This document shows positions 1 through 8,233 of a stretch of 16,605 bases of DNA, piece by piece. The position numbers and the translations under genes were made by a program. The stretch's first letter is position 1. Every line of letters starts with the position of its first letter. Source of the DNA: Shewanella sp. (GTDB lineage: Bacteria > Pseudomonadota > Gammaproteobacteria > Enterobacterales > Shewanellaceae); contig SDWK01000943.1 of NCBI GenBank assembly GCA_004195335.1, positions 1 to 16,605 on the forward strand, read 5' to 3'. The notes beneath the pieces were generated by a model, which saw nothing but the letters and a program-made list of their open reading frames with translations, had not been told where the DNA came from and ran no database searches.

Positions 1-32
1 AGTCAGGTGTGACTTAAAAATCAGGATACAAG

Positions 33-491
33 ATGGATTGGAAAAGCATTGACACAACTCATTGTGGAATTAAGGCGAGTACAGACATTAGTGGAGATAA
101 ATGGACATTTCTTATTCTAAGAGATGTCTATTTTGGTGTGACAAAATTTAAAGATTTACAACAACATATTGGTGCTTCTTCGACAATAATTGCGCAAAGA
201 CTAAAAAAATTAGTCGAGCATGGTTTATTGGATAAATCTGAGTATAAGCAGCAAGGTGCACGAGTAAACCATGAATATATCCTTACGGAAAAAGGGTATG
301 CAGTTTCACCACTCTTAATTGCAATGGCACAGTTCGGATATGATTACCTAGTCGAAAAAGATAAACGTCTTGCTTCATTCATTGATAGGAATACGGGTGA
401 ATCATTAAGACTGGCGCTAGTTAATGGCAACGGACAAGCGGTACCTCAAGAGCGAATACAAGTCGTGATTAACTCAAAAGGAAGCGATTAG
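33..491 (+). CDS. HxlR-family winged-helix transcriptional regulator
   Basis: A 152-residue protein of the HxlR (DUF24) family of small DNA-binding regulators, cytoplasmic dimers that often respond to electrophiles or quinones. Visible hallmarks are a single N-terminal cysteine near residue 11, the GDKWTFLILRDVYFG segment at about 21-35, then a recognition-helix stretch with SSTIIAQRLKKLVEHGLL at about 49-66 and a wing ending in YILTEKG. The start is ATG at 33 with an AGGA Shine-Dalgarno six bases upstream. The C-terminal 40 residues extend past the minimal HxlR domain, and the length is at the long end for the family. The coding sequence is visibly more AT-rich than the genes from 1600 onward, which may mean horizontal acquisition. 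HxlR genes usually regulate an adjacent or divergent enzyme gene; that side lies outside the window, so the target is unknown. Confidence 0.85.
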   Translation: MDWKSIDTTHCGIKASTDISGDKWTFLILRDVYFGVTKFKDLQQHIGASSTIIAQRLKKLVEHGLLDKSEYKQQGARVNHEYILTEKGYAVSPLLIAMAQFGYDYLVEKDKRLASFIDRNTGESLRLALVNGNGQAVPQERIQVVINSKGSD

Positions 492-1014
492 GAATCATTT
501 TTCGCCGCAATTTGCATATTGTGCTGCCCAAAGAGCTCTTTGAAGGCACTTATATTGAATGATGTTCTAACACGCTTTGCGGCAAAAGTGAGTAGGAAAG
601 CCTTAGCAACATGGCTAAATCGGAGAGAAAACCTTCTTGTGAATAACCCTGTGTAGATGCGGCTGCGAGCTTCCAAAACAAGGTGAGGTTTCACATCGTG
701 AAACTCTTCGAACGAGAGATAGGGATATCAAACTGGCCGTTTAACATGGATGTTATTTGTTTTGGCAGAGCCTACAGGGCCCATTTTGTTCCATACATAA
801 TTAGGCATTCCCTCCATCTGCCCCATAGGGATATGGGAAATGTCTTCGAAGCGTAGGGAACGCTTAAGACCATGGAGGTCAGATGTACTTGCGGCGACTC
901 GCTGAAGTATCTGCACATACCTCGCCGGAGGCTATAGACAGCAATGAAGATACGATCTTCAAACACACACTCAAATACCAACGAAACCAAACTAAAAATG
1001 TAACCAGCCTTCAT
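488..1014 (-). pseudogene. Possible decayed leftward coding region, product unrecognised
   Basis: No intact gene fills the 530 bp between the HxlR gene and the DUF3192-like gene. On the minus strand one frame is open from about 931 down to 488, interrupted only by a TGA at 728-730. The translation on both sides of the TGA is protein-like (for example GMPNYVWNKMGPVG before it and YPYLSFEEFHDVKPHLVLEA after it). Further upstream the protein-like translation shifts to another frame, starting at an ATG at 1014. One frameshift plus one nonsense codon would restore an open frame of roughly 170-175 codons. I do not recognise a family. It lies 10 bp after the DUF3192-like stop and could once have been cotranscribed with it. 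It may equally be chance open frame in non-coding DNA. Confidence 0.25.
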
Positions 1015-1024
1015 TCGAAGGCTA

Positions 1025-1438
1025 TCAGATGTCGTTATTGCCACTGTTAGTGATACTAGTATTATTGGGGGTCAGATACTCTTGATAGGAAGCATCTCCC
1101 CAGGCTATCAGTTTTTGGTCTTTAAATAGGAGCGGCGTGCACTCATCCCTCGTTGTTTCACCATCAGACTTAGTATGGTGAGTGCGATAGAAAAGCACCT
1201 GTAAAGTCGACTCATTTGCCATTTTAGCTTCGGAGAAATCCGCCTTCCCCATAAGCGTTTTTATCTGTGTGATTGATTGGCCTATCGATATTTCTGTCAA
1301 TTTTGCATTGATGTAAGCCTGTCTGTCTTCCCAGTCCATCTCATCAGGAGTGGGCTCATAAACAACTACTACTACGGCAACAAAGGCGAGGTAAGCTGCA
1401 AAAATAGAACCGATTATAACGGGGAGTTTAGATTTCAT
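1025..1438 (-). CDS. Small membrane-anchored DUF3192-like protein
   Basis: A 137-residue protein with one N-terminal hydrophobic segment (about residues 5-27, rich in valine and alanine, no lipobox cysteine), so probably an inner-membrane anchor with the rest in the periplasm. The body contains INAKLTEISIGQSITQIKTLMGKADFSEA, in the style of small SmpA/BamE-like folds in which a helix pair precedes a G-x-P/A-D motif, and it ends with a polar asparagine/serine-rich tail. I recall this as a DUF3192-type protein common in Shewanella and Vibrio; no function is known to me. ATG at 1438 is preceded by AAGGA (1451-1455 on the complement), spacing 12. It follows xni on the same strand after a 166-bp gap, so it probably has its own promoter. 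Confidence 0.7.
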   Translation of the reverse strand: MKSKLPVIIGSIFAAYLAFVAVVVVVYEPTPDEMDWEDRQAYINAKLTEISIGQSITQIKTLMGKADFSEAKMANESTLQVLFYRTHHTKSDGETTRDECTPLLFKDQKLIAWGDASYQEYLTPNNTSITNSGNNDI

Positions 1439-1604
1439 TGGTACGACGGGTCCTTGATATTAATGCAAATAATTTTGATTTCAGACTAACACTCACTAAT
1501 ATAAATCATAAATCAGTCAGATGTAATAAGATACCCTCTCAGGTGTAGTTGGTGAACTACAAATAAGTAACTTAATGTTTACATCCATCAATCTTAAGCT
1601 TGGT

Positions 1605-2366
1605 TTACGGGTTAGGTAGTCTGAACTGACTCAGGTTTATATTCAGCGGAATATCGGTCTGCAGTTGTACTAATTTATAACTCATCCTCGCCATCTGTTT
1701 GCCCGCTTCCAGTTTCTTAGCTTGCTTGGCGCCTATCTTATCCAACGACGAATAGATGTTGGCTAATGAACGAAATGTTCTTAATAGCTCGATGGCTGAC
1801 TTTGGACCGATCCCGGGCACCCCAGGTATCTTGTTTCCGCTATCACCAGCTAAGGCAAGATAGTCGATAAACTGCGAATGCTCTACGCCTAACTTCTCCT
1901 CTCTCTCTTCAATCGTCATGTAATGCTGATTGAAATGATCCCACCTTTGAATGTTGGGATCAATGAGTTGTGTAAATCCTTTATCGGTGGAGACTATGAT
2001 GGCCTTACCACCATTGGCGACCAATTTACTCGCCAATGTCGCGATAACATCATCGGCCTCTGATGCCGCATCTATTGAGTTAAAACCTTGCTCTGCAAGG
2101 TATGACTTAAGGGCTGGCAAGGTGTTTGACAAGGCTTCGGGCATAGGCTTTCGGCCTTTTTTATAGTCTTCGAATAGGTGTTTTCGCCATGAAATATCAT
2201 CGCCATCCCATACGACTGCAACATGGGTTGGCTGGTGATATTTTACCAACTTCTTGCAAGCCGAACCCGCTCGAGTATCGAGTCCGTTTACGTCGTTTTC
2301 ATTGGGTTGCGCCGCATGCATTCGGCGAACCAAGTTCATGCCATCAATTATTAAAAATGTGTTCAT
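1605..2366 (-). CDS. xni: Flap endonuclease Xni (ExoIX family)
   Basis: A 253-residue member of the 5'-nuclease superfamily (bacterial FEN family, same fold as the DNA polymerase I 5'-3' exonuclease domain). These enzymes cut 5' flaps during replication and repair; E. coli Xni (YgdG) is about 251 residues. Visible motifs are the N-terminal metal site IDGMN (residues 7-11), VVWDGDD (51-57), the acidic cluster EADD (103-106), STDKG (126-130), and GDSGNKIPGVPGIGPKSA (174-191), which combines a metal-binding aspartate (175) with the helix-3-turn-helix that grips the DNA backbone. Start ATG at 2366. It lies 108 bp downstream of ppnN on the same strand; a 10-bp perfect hairpin sits between them. 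In E. coli the homologues ygdG and ygdH are also neighbours, which supports both calls. Confidence 0.93.
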   Translation of the reverse strand: MNTFLIIDGMNLVRRMHAAQPNENDVNGLDTRAGSACKKLVKYHQPTHVAVVWDGDDISWRKHLFEDYKKGRKPMPEALSNTLPALKSYLAEQGFNSIDAASEADDVIATLASKLVANGGKAIIVSTDKGFTQLIDPNIQRWDHFNQHYMTIEEREEKLGVEHSQFIDYLALAGDSGNKIPGVPGIGPKSAIELLRTFRSLANIYSSLDKIGAKQAKKLEAGKQMARMSYKLVQLQTDIPLNINLSQFRLPNP

Positions 2367-2435
2367 CGTGCCTGTTTCTTAAGTGATTTCAAACTGATTC
2401 AGTCGGCTATCTAGCGACTTTTCTGTCATTGTAAT

Positions 2436-2468
2436 TTGGCTATCAACCTGCGTATGGCTGATAGCCAA
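2436..2468 (-). other. Strong stem-loop between ppnN and xni
   Basis: A perfect 10-bp inverted repeat, TTGGCTATCA (2436-2445) and TGATAGCCAA (2459-2468), with a 13-nt loop, begins 6 bp after the ppnN stop. In the leftward transcript it is not followed by a clear U run, so it is not a textbook intrinsic terminator. It could be a processing site, a 3'-end stabiliser or a weak attenuator before xni. Confidence 0.55.
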
Positions 2469-2474
2469 CCCTTG

Positions 2475-3827
2475 CTAAGTATTGATTTTATAACAGGGAA
2501 CGTATTTGCTTCCCGGTAGCTTCATTCTTTGCTGTTTAACGAATTCATTCAATAGCTTATCCAATAGCGCCATAAGATCGGGATCGCCATTTATTTCAAA
2601 TGGACCATGTTTCACCACGTTCCTGATGGTTTCCATTTTAACATTACCCGCGACAATACCGGAAAAGGCTCTGCGTAGATTCGCGGCCAGTTCGGCCTTA
2701 TTGGGTTGATAGTATAAGTTTAGGCTACCCATCATCTCGTGAGTGGGGGTAAAGGGAAGCTGAAATTCCGGTTCAATTTTGAGTGACCAATTGTATTGAT
2801 AAGAGTCTCCGGAGGTTTTACGATGTTCTTTTATCACATCCATACCATGGCTCATGACCCTTGCTACCCGGACAGGATCATCGATGACAATCTCATATTT
2901 TCTCTGGGCTTCTTCACCTAAGGTGGCGGCAATAAATTCATCGATTCTCATGAAGTATTCGGCACTCTCTTTAGGACCGGTTAATACTAATGGGAAAGGC
3001 ATCTCCTCATTTTCTTTGTTAAGCAATATGCCTAACAGATACAGGAGTTCTTCGGCCGTCCCAGCGCCACCTGGAAAGATGACGATGCCATGTCCGAGTC
3101 GGACGAAGGCTTCTAACCGTTTCTCAATATCGGGCAATATGACCAACTCGTTGACGATTTGATTGGGGGGTTCTGCCGCAATTATGCTTGGCTCAGTGAG
3201 TCCGATATAGCGTGCCTGGCCGATTCGTTGTTTCGCATGGCCTATGGTCGCACCTTTCATAGGCCCTTCCATGGCTCCAGGCCCACAACCCGTACAGATA
3301 TTCATCTCTCTCAGGCCAAGCTCATATCCCACTTCACGAGTGTATTGGTATTCGATTGCATTAATGCTGTGTCCACCCCAACACACCACCACGTTTGGAT
3401 CTTCGAAGGGGATAACCTGTCCATTGCGTAATATGTCGAATACTACATTAGTGACATGACTGGAGTTGGTTAAATTAATGTGTCTGAGGTTTTCATACTT
3501 ATCACTGAGGTAGACAATGTCTCTCAATACGGCAAAAAGGTGTTCCTGAATACCCGCGATGATCTTGCCATCGACGAAGGCTTCTTCCGGTGGGTTCACC
3601 AGTTCGATTTTAATGCCGCGCTCACGGCGTAAGACATTGATATTAAAGGTACTGAACTGTTTGAAGAGGTCTTCGGCATTATCTCCCTGGATACCCGAAG
3701 CGAGTACCGCGAGAGAACAGCTGCGAAAAAGTTGGTAGAGCTCACTTTTGGCGCTCTGTTTTACACGATCTACTTCGAGTTGAGAAAGCTGATCCATGCT
3801 TCCTCTTGGGCTTACTTTTACGATCAT
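2475..3827 (-). CDS. ppnN: Pyrimidine/purine nucleotide 5'-monophosphate nucleosidase PpnN
   Basis: A 450-residue cytoplasmic enzyme of the LOG/YgdH family that hydrolyses the N-glycosidic bond of nucleoside monophosphates to base plus ribose 5-phosphate, used in nucleotide salvage; the E. coli enzyme (454 residues) is controlled by (p)ppGpp. The whole length matches my memory of Ygd[16 protein letters not shown] near the start, [10 protein letters not shown] at about 63-73, CWGGHSI (149-155), [18 protein letters not shown], the LOG signature PGGAGTAEE (252-260) and the C-terminal [18 protein letters not shown] at 3827 is chosen over an upstream in-frame start at 3857 because AAGGAG (complement of 3833-3838) lies five bases before it and the protein then aligns with the family N-terminus. 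xni follows, as in E. coli. Confidence 0.95.
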   Translation of the reverse strand: MIVKVSPRGSMDQLSQLEVDRVKQSAKSELYQLFRSCSLAVLASGIQGDNAEDLFKQFSTFNINVLRRERGIKIELVNPPEEAFVDGKIIAGIQEHLFAVLRDIVYLSDKYENLRHINLTNSSHVTNVVFDILRNGQVIPFEDPNVVVCWGGHSINAIEYQYTREVGYELGLREMNICTGCGPGAMEGPMKGATIGHAKQRIGQARYIGLTEPSIIAAEPPNQIVNELVILPDIEKRLEAFVRLGHGIVIFPGGAGTAEELLYLLGILLNKENEEMPFPLVLTGPKESAEYFMRIDEFIAATLGEEAQRKYEIVIDDPVRVARVMSHGMDVIKEHRKTSGDSYQYNWSLKIEPEFQLPFTPTHEMMGSLNLYYQPNKAELAANLRRAFSGIVAGNVKMETIRNVVKHGPFEINGDPDLMALLDKLLNEFVKQQRMKLPGSKYVPCYKINT

Positions 3828-3936
3828 AGCAACTCCTTGGCAGTGACCGGAGTTCAAGGATGTGTTGTAAGAGCACCTTTAAAGCGAGGTGACAAGCCTG
3901 AATTTCTGTATAAAAAGCTTGTTATGTAAAATGGGC

Positions 3937-5493
3937 TTACACGTCGATGATCACTCTGTCTCTGCTTTCATGTTTAGCTCGGTAAAGGGCTGCATCGGCT
4001 CTTTCAAATGTTTCATTGATAAGCTCATTTTCTAAAATTTGTGCAGCACCTATAGATACTGTAACTGTAATTCTCTGATTTTTAAACTTAAAAGGAATAC
4101 TTTTTACTTTTTCCCTTACTCGGTTTAAAAGATGTGTAACATCTTCGGCATTGACATCCGGGATGAGAAGGACAAACTCTTCACCACCGTAACGTGCAAC
4201 AAACTCGGTATCACGAAGCGAGTTTTTTAGTGCCATAGCAATGACTTGCAAGGTTTTGTCGCCAGTACTGTGACCAAATCTGTCATTGATCGTTTTGAAG
4301 TGATCTATGTCGGCGACGGCAACCCAAAGTGGGAGTTTCTTGCGCTGAAAATTACGAAATTCTTGATCCATTCTCTCTTCGAGAGCCGCGCGATTCGGGA
4401 GCTGAGTCAGTGAGTCGAGTAGGTTGAGCTTTTGTTGCTCGAACAAACGCTCTTTGTAGGTGTTGGCCTCTTTACTTAGCTCATTAAGCTCTTTACGCAT
4501 CGTCTCCATCGATTTTCGAAGCAATGTCTGTTCGCGCTCTTCCAATGCTTCTTTGCGGCCCAAGGCGGCTCGAATAGAGGCTAGCTGCTCTGAGACCTGA
4601 GATTTAAGACTATGAATGTCATCGATATCAATAATAGCTTCACCGACATCATCAACTCTTGAGTTTATCTCTCGGTTTAGCTGTTTTTTTAACTGAAAAC
4701 TACGTTGGTTATTGTTATATGAGTCGGTGACGACTTCCCTGACCGCAGACAGTGCATCATTAAGGGCAAATAAAAATTCTTGAGAAGCTGATTTTTCACG
4801 AGCGATATTCTCAAGGAGTAGAGTCAAAATAACTTGATAAGAGTCGATTAAGCTATCGACTTCGATGTTATTCGAGAGGGTTTCCTTGATAACGAGTACT
4901 TGATCTCGCTGATCTTTTCTAAATTCCACCTCGGAGATCATCTGTGCCAGCTCATGGGCTAGCTGTCTATGCTTGGGTAAAACGACCAGTTTATCACCCT
5001 GAGCCAGTTGCTCTTGCAATATGCTTTCATAAAAGCCAACTAGCTGTTCTACTTTGGGGATATAGTCCCAAAATGTATGAAAAGGCTTGGCGAGATCTTT
5101 TTTATAGTAGTTAATCTCTTTCTTAACTTTAGCCGGTACCGACTCAACACGTTGGATCTGCCTGATGACTCGCGACAGACTAGCGCGGCTATCTTCGAGT
5201 TGTACCATGACATGGTTATATTGCTGCTTAAGCAATTGCTCTACTTCAACAAGCTCAGGAAGAGACTCTTCGACATTGTCAGCATTGCCGAGCTGGTGTC
5301 TCAGTTTACCCAGTTTATTATCTAACTCAAGATTTTGTCCTTTACAGGCAAGGCTCAAATGACCGATGAATTGAAGTAGAGTGTGCAATTTTTCATTGTT
5401 CTCTGTTTTAAGGTCATCGAGAGCAACTTTTGCAGAATGGAGCTTTTGCTTTAATAAACTGAGTTGAGATATGCTCGCCATCGAATCTTTCAT
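3937..5493 (-). CDS. Coiled-coil diguanylate cyclase (GGDEF domain)
   Basis: A 518-residue cytoplasmic protein expected to make cyclic di-GMP from two GTP. The N-terminal 350 residues have no membrane segment or signal peptide and are rich in E, K, L and Q with heptad-like spacing, suggesting a long coiled-coil sensory or dimerisation region (I associate it with the DGCcoil-type N-termini). A GGDEF domain fills the C-terminus: LLDSLTQLPNRAAL, VADIDHFKTINDRFGH (metal-binding D and nucleotide site), RYGGEEF (436-440 for GGEEF), VSIGAAQ and ADAALYRAK. All catalytic positions look intact. The product-inhibition I-site, normally RxxD five residues before GGEEF, reads RDTE. ATG at 5493 is preferred over TTG at 5523, since AGGACGAG precedes the ATG at acceptable spacing. 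It lies 140 bp downstream of the TPR/pseudo-GGDEF gene on the same strand. Confidence 0.9.
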   Translation of the reverse strand: MKDSMASISQLSLLKQKLHSAKVALDDLKTENNEKLHTLLQFIGHLSLACKGQNLELDNKLGKLRHQLGNADNVEESLPELVEVEQLLKQQYNHVMVQLEDSRASLSRVIRQIQRVESVPAKVKKEINYYKKDLAKPFHTFWDYIPKVEQLVGFYESILQEQLAQGDKLVVLPKHRQLAHELAQMISEVEFRKDQRDQVLVIKETLSNNIEVDSLIDSYQVILTLLLENIAREKSASQEFLFALNDALSAVREVVTDSYNNNQRSFQLKKQLNREINSRVDDVGEAIIDIDDIHSLKSQVSEQLASIRAALGRKEALEEREQTLLRKSMETMRKELNELSKEANTYKERLFEQQKLNLLDSLTQLPNRAALEERMDQEFRNFQRKKLPLWVAVADIDHFKTINDRFGHSTGDKTLQVIAMALKNSLRDTEFVARYGGEEFVLLIPDVNAEDVTHLLNRVREKVKSIPFKFKNQRITVTVSIGAAQILENELINETFERADAALYRAKHESRDRVIIDV

Positions 5494-5593
5494 TGATAAT
5501 CTCGTCCTACTTGGTACAACCAAAAAGTGAGCGATACTTAGATTCAGCTCAAATAAGTAATATTAATGGTATAGCAATCCCTTTGGAGTGCAA

Positions 5594-5609
5594 ATTTCAT
5601 TTATGAAAT
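5594..5609. promoter_or_regulatory. Palindrome in the gap upstream of the cyclase gene
   Basis: A perfect inverted repeat ATTTCAT-TT-ATGAAAT sits about 100 bp upstream of the diguanylate cyclase start and just after the stop of the upstream TPR gene. It has the size and symmetry of a dimeric regulator operator, but no specific regulator can be assigned. On the leftward strand TTGCAC and TACCAT follow at promoter-like spacing, which would place the palindrome just upstream of a promoter. Confidence 0.3.
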
Positions 5610-5633
5610 CGAGAGATCTACTAACCATTTTAA

Positions 5634-7790
5634 TTAATTTATTTCAGAATGTTGAAATTTTTTCTCACTTTCCCATTTGGGCCACAAGATCTGCTTCTTA
5701 TCGCCATTCGTTTCGACCTTGAGTAGACCTCTAACAATGCCTTTTTCCAGATGTAGATATAAAGGGGGTGAGAAGATGGCCGATGGGGCAAAATTAAGGG
5801 CCTTTAATGTAACAAAATAATCTTTATCTTTTCCCAAGCTAAGCGCTGCCGCTAACGTCATTTGTGCGGCGCCGAAGTGGATCTCTGGAGTGAGCTTTAT
5901 TTGAGGGTCAGTCAGCAAAGGCATCGGAAGGTAACCCATATGAATGCTGGTGTTTCCATAAACTTTATCGATGGCCACTCTGCACTTTTCTAGTAGTAGT
6001 CCCGCTTGAATCGGCTCTTTTACCGATATGACAAACAATCCGGGTCTTACCAGAAAAGCCTTACCGGAAAAACAGTGTGAGATGGCCTCCAGTTGAATCT
6101 TATTTATAATTGAATTATCTTCAAGGCCTTGTTTTATATCGTCATTAGTTTGTTCTGTTAAGGATATTAATGCGATAGCTTGAGGTTTGTTGGTTCGATT
6201 CTCACCAAGTTCTTCAATAAAGCGTCTATAGCCAGGAAGTCCACTGACAGGCTCTAATCCATTGGTTTCATTAGCAAGGGCCAGGTCAGTTGATAATATT
6301 TCCCTCATTCGCCATTGATTAAAAGAGAACAGGGAGATTAATATCGCCGCAATCATCACTGTGATAAGGATTATTCGTGAGCGTTCCAACTGTGTGTTGA
6401 GTTGAGTCTGCTCTGTCTTGAGTTGGTTTAGCTTAAGCCTTAATTTCTGCTCGGCAAGAATCGAAGGTGTATAACTCTGTTTGGTCGCTACCTTTTCCTG
6501 TTCCATTTGACTCAGGGCTACCAGTTTATCTGTGACATCAAATGCGCTGTCATAACGCTTTAACCCTCTTAAGGCTTTAGCGCTATATCCGAGCGCTTCA
6601 ATCTGCTCTTGCCTAAGAGAGAGCGATTCGGCTATTGAGTGTGCTGATGTCGCGTGCTTATTTGCCTGTTGCCAGTTTTTATCCGTCACTGCAACTTGAG
6701 CGATTAATAGGTCACTATAGACTTGATAGTGTTTACTTTTCCTTTCCACGAAAAGCGCGTTAGATTTAAGTAAGAAATCCAACGCAGTGACGCTATTGCC
6801 GCTGTTGAAATAGGCTTCACCTAGATTATGAAAGTTTAACGCTTGAGCGGTAATATTTTGATTTTGTATGTCGAGTTGTTGAGCGTTCAGGTAATAGTCG
6901 ATGGCTTGATTCCAGTCTCCTTGGTTCGCATATACCATAGCAATAACCGTCATACAACTAGAGCGGTAGCCATTTTTTTCGAGCTTCTCAAAAGCCTGAG
7001 CAGCTTCATGAGCATATTGAAGGGCATCATCCCAAAATTCTAAATCACGATAGACCCGGGCAAGTTGAAGTTGAAGATCGGCTTTTAAAAAAGGCCTGTC
7101 TTGCCTATTTGAGAGTCTCAACGCCTCGCTGTAATGTTGTACCGCATCGGTGAGCTGGTTACGTTTGTTGTAATAGCTTCCAAGAGAGGCCTCGGCTTGA
7201 GCAATAAAATAATCGTCCCTGAGTTGATAAGCCATCTCCCGATATTGAGTCAGATAAACCAATGCCGGTTTATCCTGTCGTATGATTCTGTTTAAATTTC
7301 CCAGATGATCATAGCTGAGTAGTTTAAGCAGCTGAGACTTGATGCCTTGTTCGGGTAATATGGTGTTAATTGATTGCTCGTAAAGTAGTATTGCCTTCTT
7401 GTAATCACGAGTTTTTCTCGCTATATGGCGGCCCTTTAACATCTGTAGGTAAGCCTCGTCATAGGTTGTCGTGCCTATGATTTCGAGAAGCTGGAACAGA
7501 GATTCCGCTTTGGTGTATTTTTGTTTTTCTTTGATGCTGGTGTCCAGATACAGGCGTGCAAGTAACTGTACCTTTTGTTTTAACTCTTCAACGGTATAGC
7601 CCTGTTCACTCGAAATTTGGCTGAATTCGGCACTGGATTTGGCCTGAATAGGTAAAGATACGGAGGCGATAACCTCTTGGTAGAGCTGAAGTGGCGCTTC
7701 TCTTAACTTTATCTCAATGATCTTATGATCTTGAGCGTAGGCCAGGGGGCTGAATAAAAAGAGAATGATTGCAATAAGAATAGTGCGCAT
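5634..7790 (-). CDS. Secreted/membrane TPR protein with degenerate GGDEF-like C-terminus
   Basis: A 718-residue protein. ATG at 7790 is chosen over an upstream start at 7919 because it gives a clear signal peptide: MR, then a hydrophobic core ending in PLAYA and Q, with cleavage likely after AYA. A Shine-Dalgarno is weak. Residues of about 70-430 are helical with repeated TPR-like units (for example LGSYYNKRNQLTDAVQHYSEAL, VYANQGDWNQAIDYYLNAQ, NLGEAYFNSGNSVTALDFL). A coiled coil precedes a single membrane helix at about 473-491. The cytoplasmic tail after it resembles a GGDEF domain: EPVSGLPGYRRFIEEL (513-528) matches the usual start, but the GGDEF position reads RPGLF (582-586), and the final ADxALYxAK region is represented by AAALSLGKDKDYF. 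So periplasmic TPRs would feed a probably non-catalytic GGDEF-like output. The partner could be the neighbouring active cyclase. Confidence 0.78.
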   Translation of the reverse strand: MRTILIAIILFLFSPLAYAQDHKIIEIKLREAPLQLYQEVIASVSLPIQAKSSAEFSQISSEQGYTVEELKQKVQLLARLYLDTSIKEKQKYTKAESLFQLLEIIGTTTYDEAYLQMLKGRHIARKTRDYKKAILLYEQSINTILPEQGIKSQLLKLLSYDHLGNLNRIIRQDKPALVYLTQYREMAYQLRDDYFIAQAEASLGSYYNKRNQLTDAVQHYSEALRLSNRQDRPFLKADLQLQLARVYRDLEFWDDALQYAHEAAQAFEKLEKNGYRSSCMTVIAMVYANQGDWNQAIDYYLNAQQLDIQNQNITAQALNFHNLGEAYFNSGNSVTALDFLLKSNALFVERKSKHYQVYSDLLIAQVAVTDKNWQQANKHATSAHSIAESLSLRQEQIEALGYSAKALRGLKRYDSAFDVTDKLVALSQMEQEKVATKQSYTPSILAEQKLRLKLNQLKTEQTQLNTQLERSRIILITVMIAAILISLFSFNQWRMREILSTDLALANETNGLEPVSGLPGYRRFIEELGENRTNKPQAIALISLTEQTNDDIKQGLEDNSIINKIQLEAISHCFSGKAFLVRPGLFVISVKEPIQAGLLLEKCRVAIDKVYGNTSIHMGYLPMPLLTDPQIKLTPEIHFGAAQMTLAAALSLGKDKDYFVTLKALNFAPSAIFSPPLYLHLEKGIVRGLLKVETNGDKKQILWPKWESEKKFQHSEIN

Positions 7791-7918
7791 AGAGTATCGA
7801 TACCTTGCCCTCTTAAAGGGACTTCCGGTGTTATAGCGACAGAAATTAATGGCTAATATTGTTTTTGTTGCAACTTGTGTCAGATGGCCTGATAACAGAA
7901 ATTCGAACGTTATAGCCA

Positions 7919-8169
7919 AGCTACTTCAAAATGCTCGTTTCAGAGTTCCCGTAGGATAGGTGAACAAGGCAGTGATTGAAGATAATGGTTAGTCCCTTTT
8001 CAATATCACTAACGCAGTGCAGATATTCTACGGGAACTCCCGAAGGGCAAAGCGAGAAGCAACCTATTTCTGCGTTATTAAATAGTGAATTAGAATAACT
8101 AACCCCGCTATTTCATGCCTTGAACTCTGTCACTTCTCAACATGCTGAATCCTGCATTTCGAGGTCGTT
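7919..8169. repeat. MITE-like dispersed repeat with imperfect terminal inverted repeats
   Basis: This block occupies most of the 443-bp gap between the TPR gene and the M61 peptidase gene. Its ends match as inverted repeats in about 18 of 25 positions by eye (7919-7943 against 8145-8169, sharing the AAATGC and TTCAG cores). Inside is a perfect 12-bp inverted repeat, GAGTTCCCGTAG (7943-7954) and CTACGGGAACTC (8028-8039). The internal sequence (CCCGAAGGGCAAAGCGAGAAG) looks like an intergenic repeat I recall as scattered through Shewanella genomes. No ORF is present, so it would be a non-autonomous element. The right end abuts the likely promoter of the peptidase gene. Confidence 0.55.
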
Positions 8170-8175
8170 TGGGTA

Positions 8176-8181
8176 TATACT
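8176..8181 (+). promoter_or_regulatory. Possible -10 element of the M61 peptidase gene
   Basis: TATACT lies 53 bp upstream of the GTG start, directly beyond the right end of the repeat element. No convincing -35 hexamer sits at 16-18 bp; the corresponding bases lie within the repeat's terminal inverted repeat. If real, insertion of the repeat may have replaced the original upstream promoter region. Confidence 0.35.
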
Positions 8182-8233
8182 CGGCAGCCCAACATCTTAA
8201 AAAGAAAAACAATAATAACAGAAGGAAGCAAGA

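Noticed and set aside
728..730. In-frame TGA as a selenocysteine codon
   Set aside because: No selenocysteine insertion element or redox motif around it; simple decay is more likely.
772..1044. Leftward 90-codon frame as an intact gene
   Set aside because: It overlaps the DUF3192-like stop codon, and its C-terminal half looks out of frame. Treated as part of a possible pseudogene instead.
1545..1560. GTAGTT-GGTG-AACTAC hairpin as the xni terminator
   Set aside because: Only a 6-bp stem with no T run in the leftward direction.
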